From: Halalkalibacter krulwichiae
Lineage (GTDB): Bacteria > Bacillota > Bacilli > Bacillales > Bacillaceae_D
Length of the DNA stretch: 64,000 nucleotides
Reading direction: 5' to 3'
Assembly (NCBI RefSeq): GCF_002109385.1
Contig: NZ_CP020814.1
Span: 932,001 to 996,000, forward strand
Below, piece after piece: positions 57,607-64,000 of the stretch. The notes under the pieces are model-generated. The model ran no database searches. It saw only the letters and a program-made list of their open reading frames with translations, and was not told where the DNA came from. Numbering within the stretch: position 1 is the stretch's first letter; each line of letters starts with the position of its first letter. The position numbers and the translations under genes are program-made.

Positions 57607-58215
57607 ATGGCATACGAATTACCACAATTACCTTATGCAGCAAACGCACTAGAACCACATATTGATGAGGCAACAATGAACATTCACCACGGTAAGCATC
57701 ACGCAACTTATATTGCTAAGTTAAATGCAGCTTTAGAAGGACACGAAGAGCTTGCTGGAAAGAGCATTGAAGAGTTAGTTGCTAACTTAGATGCTGTTCC
57801 TGAGAACATTCGCGGAGCTGTCCGTAATAATGGAGGAGGACATGCGAACCACTCATTATTCTGGCAACTTCTTAGCCCGAATGGAGGAGGAGCTCCTACA
57901 GGCGAACTAGCAGATGCAATCAATTCAACATTTGGAAGCTTAGAAGCATTCAAAGAAGAATTTGCTAACGCTGGTGCTAACCGTTTTGGTTCAGGTTGGG
58001 CTTGGTTAGTTGTTGATGGTGGCAAACTTGCTGTTACTAGTACTCCAAACCAAGATACTCCTCTTATGGAAGGTAAAACACCGATCCTTGGACTAGATGT
58101 GTGGGAGCATGCTTATTACTTAAATTATCAAAACCGTCGCCCTGATTATATTAACGCATTCTGGAATGTTGTTAATTGGGATGAAGTTGCAAAGCTTTAT
58201 AACGAAGCAAAATAA
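57607..58215 (+). CDS. sodA: Superoxide dismutase, Mn-type
   Basis: A 202-residue enzyme that converts superoxide to peroxide and oxygen. Metal ligands are visible: His in [12 protein letters not shown], His in [11 protein letters not shown], and Asp and His in [12 protein letters not shown]. Length equals B. subtilis SodA and GSGWAWLVV suits manganese. Strong GAGGAGG site. It stands alone with its own terminator; a sigma-B-like promoter lies upstream. Confidence 0.98.
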   Translation: MAYELPQLPYAANALEPHIDEATMNIHHGKHHATYIAKLNAALEGHEELAGKSIEELVANLDAVPENIRGAVRNNGGGHANHSLFWQLLSPNGGGAPTGELADAINSTFGSLEAFKEEFANAGANRFGSGWAWLVVDGGKLAVTSTPNQDTPLMEGKTPILGLDVWEHAYYLNYQNRRPDYINAFWNVVNWDEVAKLYNEAK

Positions 58216-58221
58216 ATACTT

Positions 58222-58257
58222 AGAAAAGGACCTGAGTTAATTCTCAGGTTCTTTTTA
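58222..58257 (+). terminator. Terminator of sodA
   Basis: AAAGGACCTGAGTT pairs with TTCTCAGGTTCTTT (with G-U pairs), followed by TTT. Confidence 0.85.
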
Positions 58258-58408
58258 CCTTTTATAAACTTTTTTTATCTTAAACCCGTATCGTTAAGCG
58301 ACTGGTTATATCTAGAAAAAACATACTTTCAGGAAAACTCTCCTGTAGTAGCTTTTTTTGAATAACCGATATTCATGGTGACACACTATGGTTAAGGGTG
58401 GTGGAGTC

Positions 58409-59707
58409 GTGAATAAGTCTGTGCTAAAGAAAGTGATTGGTGATATAGAAGTTACAAGAGACTTAACACTATTGCTTGTAATTGGCGGGCTTTATGCGTT
58501 AAGTTTTGCTCTGTCAAATACGTTTGTAAATGTTTATTTATGGAAGCAGTCAGGAGAATTTGTTGATATTGCCCTTTATAATTTAGGGTCTGTCGCTATG
58601 CAACCTCTGGCTTTTATCGTAGCTGGTAAGATAGCTAAAAAGGTCGATCGTGTCATTGTGTTAAGGACAGGTGTTATTACACTTTCTATTTTTTTTACTA
58701 CAGTGTTATTTCTCGGTGAAAATGCCAATCAGTACCTAATTTTATTGGGTGCTTTAATAGGGACTGGGATAGGGTTTTATTGGCTCGCTTTTAATGTCTT
58801 AACCTTTGAGATAACGGAGCCGGAAACAAGAGACTTTTTTAATGGCTTTTTAGGGTTGTTGACTTCTTTTGCGGGAATGATTGGACCAATATTAGCTGGG
58901 TTTATCATAACAAGGATGGAACAGTTCACAGGTTATACGGTCATTTTTACCGTTTCTTTAGCTTTATTTGTAGCGGCCGTTCTCACGTCCTTTTTATTAC
59001 AGAGACGTTCAGCGGAAGGGCAGTTTTACTTCAAGAGAATTTTACATGAACGTAAAAATAATCCTAATTGGCGACAAATACTAAGAGCGCATTTTTTTCA
59101 GGGATTAAGAGAAGGTACATTTGTGTTCGTAATTGTTGTGTGGGTCTATGTTGCAACAGGCAGTGAGCTTGCTATTGGTACATATGGTTTAGTTGCATCT
59201 GCTGTACAATTTGTTGCGTATTATATTATAACTCGAATGATTAAACCAACCTTTAGGAAGAAGTTTATCTTGGTTGGAGGAATGATTTTATATGCAGCTA
59301 TCTTTTTGATTGTACTTGGTGAGTTAACATTTGCCAAATTGATTATGTACGGTATCGTAGTATCTGTTGCTTATCCGATGCTTTTAGTCCCTTATATATC
59401 ATTGACATTTGATGTTATAGGAAAAGGTTGGAAGGCTGCAGAGATGAGAGTAGAGTACATTGTTGTTCGAGAGTTGTTTGTAAATTCAGGACGAATTGTT
59501 TCTGTCCTTGCTTTTTTAGCAACGGTTACGTTCTTCTCAGAAGAAAGAGGAATTCCTATTTTGCTTCTTATTATTGGGGCTGGTCATGCTGTTATCTTTT
59601 TCTTTGTTCGGCATGTGAAGTTTAAAGATGGGAACGGGGGAGAAAGTTATACGTTTGCTAGGCAAAAAGGAGGAGATGGAGATACAACAGGTGGCTCAAC
59701 GGTTTAG
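58409..59707 (+). CDS. yqgE: MFS-type membrane protein YqgE
   Basis: A 432-residue protein with about twelve membrane segments of the major facilitator superfamily. It begins NKSVLKKVIGDIEVTRDL and has GTGIGFYWLAFNVLTFEITE in the fourth segment area. Its position between sodA and pbpA equals B. subtilis yqgE. Substrate unknown. GTG 58409 is 7 nt after AAGGGTGG; ATG 58388 upstream is the alternative. Confidence 0.9.
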   Translation: MNKSVLKKVIGDIEVTRDLTLLLVIGGLYALSFALSNTFVNVYLWKQSGEFVDIALYNLGSVAMQPLAFIVAGKIAKKVDRVIVLRTGVITLSIFFTTVLFLGENANQYLILLGALIGTGIGFYWLAFNVLTFEITEPETRDFFNGFLGLLTSFAGMIGPILAGFIITRMEQFTGYTVIFTVSLALFVAAVLTSFLLQRRSAEGQFYFKRILHERKNNPNWRQILRAHFFQGLREGTFVFVIVVWVYVATGSELAIGTYGLVASAVQFVAYYIITRMIKPTFRKKFILVGGMILYAAIFLIVLGELTFAKLIMYGIVVSVAYPMLLVPYISLTFDVIGKGWKAAEMRVEYIVVRELFVNSGRIVSVLAFLATVTFFSEERGIPILLLIIGAGHAVIFFFVRHVKFKDGNGGESYTFARQKGGDGDTTGGSTV

Positions 59708-59728
59708 TATTTTGGATTGCTTTCCCTT

Positions 59729-59756
59729 TTGACAATAAAGAGTGATATGCTATAAT
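59729..59756 (+). promoter_or_regulatory. Sigma-A promoter of the 6S RNA
   Basis: TTGACA and TATAAT with a 16-bp spacer, predicting a start near 59763. Confidence 0.88.
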
Positions 59757-59762
59757 GAAGTC

Positions 59763-59959
59763 AATAAAAGTTGCCTGCCGTGTTAGTCAGCTTCTACTTG
59801 TTTCGAACCTTGATTTTTTTAAGGGAGTTCTATATTGAAGCACAGCCAACAGGCCAGCATTTGTTCTGGACGTTGAACGGGCTTCTGCGAGCACCCACCT
59901 ACGAGAGTAGGTTCATGAAACAACTGAAGCAACGGCATACGCGGGTTACCATTATCTGA
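59763..59959 (+). ncRNA. ssrS: 6S RNA (SsrS/BsrA type)
   Basis: About 195 nt folding into one long interrupted rod: GCCGT with ACGGC, GCTTC with GAAGC, TTGTTTC with GAAACAA and GAACCT with AGGTTC pair 5' and 3' halves, leaving a central bubble with GGGAGTTCTATATTG opposite CTGCGAGCACCCACC, like Bacillus 6S. 6S RNA binds sigma-A RNA polymerase and acts as promoter mimic in stationary phase. Near-consensus promoter upstream; ends are approximate. Short open frames over it on both strands are spurious. In B. subtilis the 6S genes lie elsewhere. Confidence 0.82.
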
Positions 59960-59969
59960 AAAACATTCT

Positions 59970-59990
59970 AGGCACCTCTTACAGGTGCCT
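59970..59990 (+). terminator. Hairpin behind 6S RNA
   Basis: AGGCACCT pairs with AGGTGCCT with a 5-nt loop. The T tail is weak (ATTGTAATTG), so termination may be partial and read into pbpA. Confidence 0.55.
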
Positions 59991-60029
59991 ATTGTAATTG
60001 AAAGGGTTTGTGAGAGGGGTAACACTACG

Positions 60030-62117
60030 TTGGGAAAAACTAGACAAAAAAAGAAGCACCATGTTCCGATACGTCTTAATGTCCTTTTCTTTGCAGTGTT
60101 CATATTATTCTCTATATTGATACTCAGGCTAGGAATGGTTCAGATTGTTGAAGGAGAAGATTTTAGCAAAGAATTAGATAGAACAAGTAATACTACGGCT
60201 AGAATAGATGCACCACGTGGCATTATGTATGATCGTTTTGGAAATGTTGTTGTAGACAATGAACTTGAACTTTCTGTTACATACACCAATCCATCTAGGG
60301 CTACAAACTCTCAAACTATATTAGAAATAGCGCGAGATTTAGAGGAATTGATTGATGTTGAAACAGAGCGGATAACAGAAAGGGATAAGCGTGATTATCT
60401 CCTGTTGTTAATGTCTGAAGAAGAACGTTATGAACTTGTTTCAAGGGATGAGCGAAAGAAACTGGAGAGTTCTAGTGATGAATATCGGTTAGAAGTAGAA
60501 CGTATATCTGATGAAGCAATCGAAGGATTAAGTGAGAAGGATTTACGTGTGTTAGCTATTTACCGTGAAATGTCACGTGGCTATGCTAATGCACCACAAC
60601 GAATCAAGCGTGGAATTACTGAAGAGGAAGCTCATCGCCTAAGTGAAAACTTATATAGACTACCTGGCGTTGATATTTTACGTGATTCTAGAAGAGCTTA
60701 TGTCTATGGAGATTCATTCAAAGACGTATTTGGTTCTACAGGTTCTATTCCGCGAGAGAAGCTAGATTATTATTTATCTAGAGGCTATGATCGATCAGAT
60801 ATTGTGGGGACAAGTTTCTTAGAATTACAGTATGAAGATGTTCTTCGTGGTAAGAAAGCTGTAATGGAAAGTATCACGACTTCGACTGGAAATTCTTTAG
60901 AAAGTTCTGTAAATGAACGTCAAGGACAACGTGGGAATGACCTCGTGTTATCACTAGATATGGAGTTGCAGCAAGAGCTGGAAGAGATTATTGATGAGGA
61001 AATGAGAAAAGCTGGTAATTCATTTATTCTTGACCGGTCTGCTTATGCTGTATTAATGGATCCTAGAACAGGTGACGTATTAGCAATGGCTGGTTTTAAC
61101 GATCCAGCTGACCGAACTCGTCCTAGTAATGCCGATCATATCGGAAATGTTATGAAAGCCTATGAGATGGGCTCTTCGATTAAAGCTGCTTCGGTTTTGG
61201 CTGGTTTCCAATCAGGGGTGGCATATCCGGGGAAAATGTTTAACGACCGTCCGATCCGCTTACCATCAACACCAGAAAAAAAATCGGTACGAAACTATGG
61301 TTGGGTAAATGATATACGCGCACTTGAAGTATCTTCTAACGTCTATATGTTTGAAATGGGGATGTTAATGGCTGGGTGTCATTATCCTACTAATTGCCGT
61401 TGGTCGAATTTACAAGGTGCTTATGATGAAGTAAGGTATAGCTTTAGCCAATTTGGTTTAGGTGTTGACACGGGTATTGATTTACCATCAACTTCTAGTG
61501 GATTAGCTGGGGGAAGTGTTATAGCAGGTAACTTACTCGATTTAATGATTGGACAGTATGATACGTATACTACTTTACAACTGGCTCAATACATTTCGAC
61601 GATTGCGAATGATGGGTATCGAATGCAGCCGCGTCTTGTAACAGAAATAAGGGAACCTGTTTCTAATCGAGAAGAGCAAGGGGCTGTCATTCAAAAATTT
61701 GAACCGACCATCTTAAATCGAATAGATATGAGTGATGAATACATTAAGCGAGTGCAGCAAGGGCTTAGAGGAGTTGTGACAAGAGGAACTGCAAGTAGTC
61801 GCTTCTCCAATAAATCCTATCAGCCTGCAGGCAAAACGGGAACGGCTCAGGTTAACGTAGCGGTAGGAGAAGGTGATAACCGTAGACTTGTAAGTGGAAA
61901 TACACAAACGTTTGTTGGGTATGCGCCATTTAATAATCCGGAAATTGCCTTTGCTGTTGTCGTTCCTAATGTTAAGCTTGAAAGAAACGGTGGACGTACA
62001 GGAATGGCTCAAGAAATAACTAGTAAGGCATTGGATGCCTATTTTGATATGAAAGAAGTACGTAATGGCCCGACGAAGGCGGATCGGCCAATTTTAGAAC
62101 AACCTGATACGGATTAA
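60030..62117 (+). CDS. pbpA: Penicillin-binding protein 2A-type transpeptidase (PbpA)
   Basis: A 696-residue class B PBP that cross-links peptidoglycan, associated in Bacillus with cell elongation and spore outgrowth. Membrane anchor near residues 15-38, a long N-terminal pedestal domain, then the transpeptidase with the active-site tetrad SSIK (after YEMG), SSN in EVSSNVYM, and KTG in PAGKTGTAQ. TTG 60030 follows GAGAGGGG at 10 nt. It is preceded by the 6S gene and yqgE, the yqgE-pbpA order of B. subtilis. Confidence 0.95.
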   Translation: MGKTRQKKKHHVPIRLNVLFFAVFILFSILILRLGMVQIVEGEDFSKELDRTSNTTARIDAPRGIMYDRFGNVVVDNELELSVTYTNPSRATNSQTILEIARDLEELIDVETERITERDKRDYLLLLMSEEERYELVSRDERKKLESSSDEYRLEVERISDEAIEGLSEKDLRVLAIYREMSRGYANAPQRIKRGITEEEAHRLSENLYRLPGVDILRDSRRAYVYGDSFKDVFGSTGSIPREKLDYYLSRGYDRSDIVGTSFLELQYEDVLRGKKAVMESITTSTGNSLESSVNERQGQRGNDLVLSLDMELQQELEEIIDEEMRKAGNSFILDRSAYAVLMDPRTGDVLAMAGFNDPADRTRPSNADHIGNVMKAYEMGSSIKAASVLAGFQSGVAYPGKMFNDRPIRLPSTPEKKSVRNYGWVNDIRALEVSSNVYMFEMGMLMAGCHYPTNCRWSNLQGAYDEVRYSFSQFGLGVDTGIDLPSTSSGLAGGSVIAGNLLDLMIGQYDTYTTLQLAQYISTIANDGYRMQPRLVTEIREPVSNREEQGAVIQKFEPTILNRIDMSDEYIKRVQQGLRGVVTRGTASSRFSNKSYQPAGKTGTAQVNVAVGEGDNRRLVSGNTQTFVGYAPFNNPEIAFAVVVPNVKLERNGGRTGMAQEITSKALDAYFDMKEVRNGPTKADRPILEQPDTD

Positions 62118-62123
62118 ATGCAG

Positions 62124-62163
62124 AAAAGGCGATTTGAGGGAACCACTCAAATCGCCTTTTCTT
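62124..62163. terminator. Bidirectional terminator after pbpA
   Basis: AAAAGGCGATTTGAG pairs perfectly with CTCAAATCGCCTTTT, between pbpA and the convergent small membrane protein genes. Confidence 0.9.
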
Positions 62164-62164
62164 A

Positions 62165-62611
62165 TTATGAAATGATCTGAACGATCTCATCAATGGACAT
62201 ATCACTTCGAACTTCGTAGAAGCCCGTTTTTAACGATTTCGATAAGCGTAGATGTTCTACTTGCTGTAAAAAGTCTTCTCGATTGTTGATGATCTTTCCT
62301 GCTAAAAGCAAATCAGCTACATCATAACTACTCATTCCTGGGACGATTTCAAGGAAGAGAATATAAATTGTTTCTTGCTCATGTTCATTCTTTTCTGAGT
62401 GAAAGATCTCTTTTTTTAATTCTTTTAACTCTTCTGCTGGAACAACCAAATATCCATTTGTTTCAAGTTCTTCTCTCATTTCTGCAACCGTTAATGGAGG
62501 ATTTATTTTGATAAGTTCTTCATTCTCGGTGCTGTATAGATATACCGCTAACAATCCGGTTGTTGCAAAAAATATTCCACTAGCAAATAATTGTAATCCT
62601 TTACTACTCAA
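62165..62611 (-). CDS. Membrane-anchored protein with MltG (YceG)-like N-terminal domain
   Basis: A 148-residue protein: one membrane segment (residues 6-26), a linker, and a C-terminal region (PGMSSYDVADLLLAGKIINN, SLKTGFYEVRSDMSIDEIVQ) resembling the LysM-like part of MltG endolytic transglycosylases, but without a catalytic domain. It overlaps the next upstream gene by 8 nt, so the two are co-translated. A role in wall synthesis is conceivable; function unknown. Confidence 0.78.
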   Translation of the reverse strand: MSSKGLQLFASGIFFATTGLLAVYLYSTENEELIKINPPLTVAEMREELETNGYLVVPAEELKELKKEIFHSEKNEHEQETIYILFLEIVPGMSSYDVADLLLAGKIINNREDFLQQVEHLRLSKSLKTGFYEVRSDMSIDEIVQIIS

Positions 62612-62978
62612 TGAAACCGCTCCTTTGATCCAGTACTGAATTAAGCAACCGTTTTACTTCATCTATTGATAATCTCGTTATAGAAGCGATTGATTGAATA
62701 GAATGCCCTTTTTTATAAAGTGTCAATATTTCTGTTAATAGCTGTTTATGTGCATTAGAGTGACTTTGTCTAAGAATTGCCGATTGATCAGAGCTTATTA
62801 GCAGCTCCTCCTCTAAAGAACGCATTTTCTTTTTTAATTGATACATCTCTTGCAAATAATTCATTGACAGTTGTTCAATTTCTTTTTCTAGTTTTACTGT
62901 TTTATCTTTTTTGATAAAGGACAAAAGAAAGAGAATGGATGCTAATGAAAATGAACAAATAAATGCCACTTCTAACAT
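62604..62978 (-). CDS. Membrane-anchored coiled-coil protein with HTH-like tail
   Basis: A 124-residue protein: N-terminal membrane segment (residues 3-20), a coiled coil (about 24-65, LEKEIEQLSMNYLQEMYQLK), and a C-terminal helix-turn-helix-like region (LYKKGHSIQSIASITRLSID) resembling resolvase-type HTH. ATG 62978 follows AAGGTG; the longer frame to 63032 lacks a ribosome site. First gene of a two-gene unit. Similar small proteins occur near motility or wall genes in Bacillus, but I do not recognise this one. Confidence 0.75.
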   Translation of the reverse strand: MLEVAFICSFSLASILFLLSFIKKDKTVKLEKEIEQLSMNYLQEMYQLKKKMRSLEEELLISSDQSAILRQSHSNAHKQLLTEILTLYKKGHSIQSIASITRLSIDEVKRLLNSVLDQRSGFIE

Positions 62979-63032
62979 TGTAATACACCTTCTTTCGCAG
63001 TTAGCTTTTACTCGCATTATACATTGAATCAA

Positions 63033-63253
63033 GTGAAACTTACATCTCGTTTGTCATAGTTTGACATTTGAAAATCGACAAATTCATAAGAATATCCAAC
63101 GTTTTCAGATAATATTGCTTTATTCTACAAATTCACCTATTTAATGACTGTGAAAAAACGACAAATTCATCTATCGAATAAAGGCGAATGATTTTTTTTG
63201 GAGCTGTAATACGTAACCGGTAAAGACCCGACAAATAGAGACAATTTCGCCTT
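63033..63253. repeat. Repeated CGACAAATTCAT elements in a gene-free divergent region
   Basis: The 398-bp gap 62979-63376 has no gene. CGACAAATTCAT occurs exactly at 63076 and 63159, with variants CTACAAATTCAC at 63125 and CGACAAATAGAG at 63229, all in one orientation. Their reverse complement contains TTTGTCG, the Spo0A box core. An 8-base inverted repeat AAGGCGAA (63181) / TTCGCCTT (63246) encloses the last one. Probable regulatory region of the two divergent units. Confidence 0.55.
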
Positions 63254-63376
63254 CTTGTTCATAGAAATAGGGGTTGTATGATTAAATTAACGAAAAAAAG
63301 TAGGTATTTTTTTGATGAGAAGAACATAAAGAACTTACTTTGATCTAACAATTGATATTTTTAGGAGGTGAAGGTA

Positions 63377-64000
63377 GTGATTGAACAAATCTTAGCTCTT
63401 CGTGAAAAAGGGTATTCTTTTCGAAAGATTGCCGATCAACTTAACACAACAGTAGGGAAAGTGCAGTATCGTTATCAAAAGCATCTTCAAGCGAAAGAAG
63501 AGGCAGTACAAGAAGAATCTATTGATTTCACTCATAGTGTACCAGCAAGTTATGAACGGGATGAAATCACGTTATTACCACAAAGTCCAACTGTGATTTA
63601 CACCTTTTGGGAGATAAGTGCTTCATTACGACAAATGTTCGAACATCAGTGCAGAGCGCCTTGGCATGATTTAAGAAAACAGCTCAGAATCTATGATTGC
63701 ACAATGATTGAATTTAATGGACACAATGCACACCGCTATTTTGATATCGATCTTCCTGAGATGACAAATAATTGGACGATTCATAACATCCAACCGAACA
63801 GAACGTATATCGTTGATTTTGGTATTAGAACAAGACAACAATCGTTTCTTTCACTCCTTCGATCTAATGCGATAGATACACCACGCTTTGATGAGGGAGA
63901 TAAAGGAATACATGTAGAGTCTGTAAATGAATGGAAAAATGGGGAATCAATTGAGCCAAAATGGCTCGAGCATTTTAGTACGTATTCTTATTATGAAACG
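63377..64000 (+). CDS. DUF4912 family protein, cut by the window end
   Basis: The first 208 residues of a longer protein. An N-terminal helix-turn-helix-like segment (LREKGYSFRKIADQLNTTVG, residues 7-26) is followed by the DUF4912 domain (YERDEITLLPQSPTVIYTFW, about 55-75; FDIDLPEMTNNWTI; RTYIVDFGI), a beta-rich fold of unknown function. The GTG start follows TAGGAGGTGA. In many Bacilli such genes precede DUF1957 or glycan-related genes, which cannot be seen here. Confidence 0.85.
   Translation, partial: MIEQILALREKGYSFRKIADQLNTTVGKVQYRYQKHLQAKEEAVQEESIDFTHSVPASYERDEITLLPQSPTVIYTFWEISASLRQMFEHQCRAPWHDLRKQLRIYDCTMIEFNGHNAHRYFDIDLPEMTNNWTIHNIQPNRTYIVDFGIRTRQQSFLSLLRSNAIDTPRFDEGDKGIHVESVNEWKNGESIEPKWLEHFSTYSYYET

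Noticed and set aside
59771..60103. Short open frames on both strands between yqgE and pbpA
   Set aside because: They lie over the 6S RNA fold and its promoter-terminator frame, have no ribosome site, and show no protein-like composition.

Overview
The window is chromosomal DNA from a low-GC, spore-forming member of the Bacillaceae. The evidence is near-complete synteny with the Bacillus subtilis yqe-yqf-yqg region: yqeW, rpsU, yqeY, nfeD/floA, yqfC, yqfD, phoH, pgpH, ybeY, dgkA, cdd, era, yqzL, recO, glyQS, ccpN, yqfL, yqxD, dnaG, sigA, cccA, trmK, yqfO, ispH, yqfQ, cshB, nfo, yqfT, zinc ABC genes, zur, yqfW, yqfX, ispG, yqfZ, sodA, yqgE, pbpA. It also carries a glycine T-box, TTG/GTG starts behind strong Shine-Dalgarno sites, sporulation genes, and sigma-W and sigma-B type promoters. 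The genus cannot be fixed from the sequence; an alkaliphilic Bacillus relative is only a guess. I see no phage, insertion sequence, CRISPR array or clearly foreign island.

Layout. 0-5.4 kb: deoC, a KinB-like orphan sensor kinase, two unrecognised proteins (one extremely Gln-rich and membrane-anchored), yqeW, a TetR regulator. 5.4-17.5 kb: ribosome, envelope and RNA housekeeping, including a sigma-W driven nfeD-floA unit and the long phoH-pgpH-ybeY-dgkA-DUF502-cdd-era run. 17.8-30.6 kb: recO, T-box controlled glyQS, ccpN-yqfL, yqxD-dnaG-sigA, cccA, trmK-yqfO. 30.6-31.0 kb: a 141-bp tandem repeat with several hairpins. 31-37.5 kb: ispH, CarD, YqfQ, CshB, Nfo, YqfT and a soluble orphan kinase. 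37.6-46.4 kb: metal and phosphate block, with an MntR-box controlled manganese-type ABC pair, ppx-ppk, and a zinc-type ABC operon with two permeases ending in zur. 46.6-55.8 kb: small genes, nucleotidase, ispG, LysM protein, MFS pump, DUF1002, a second sigma-W/NfeD unit, DUF1189, Na/Pi transporter. 56.0-56.5 kb: five tRNAs. 56.5-64 kb: UppP-like phosphatase, sodA, yqgE, 6S RNA, pbpA, two small membrane proteins, and a DUF4912 gene cut by the window end.

The genes serve core functions: translation, replication and transcription initiation, isoprenoid and peptidoglycan synthesis, metal and phosphate homeostasis and stress response. Two points matter to anyone using this annotation. First, seven otherwise conserved genes carry single-base frame disruptions; six read as one base missing, five of them in or next to a short homopolymer. 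This looks more like sequencing error than decay. Second, perfect Spo0A-type 9-mers (TTTGTCGAA) occur four times, each at or just upstream of a gene start. I found no gene set that I can defend as a wholly new system. The best unexplained items are the 141-bp structured repeats, the repeated TTTGTCG elements upstream of the DUF4912 gene, and the Gln-rich membrane protein.
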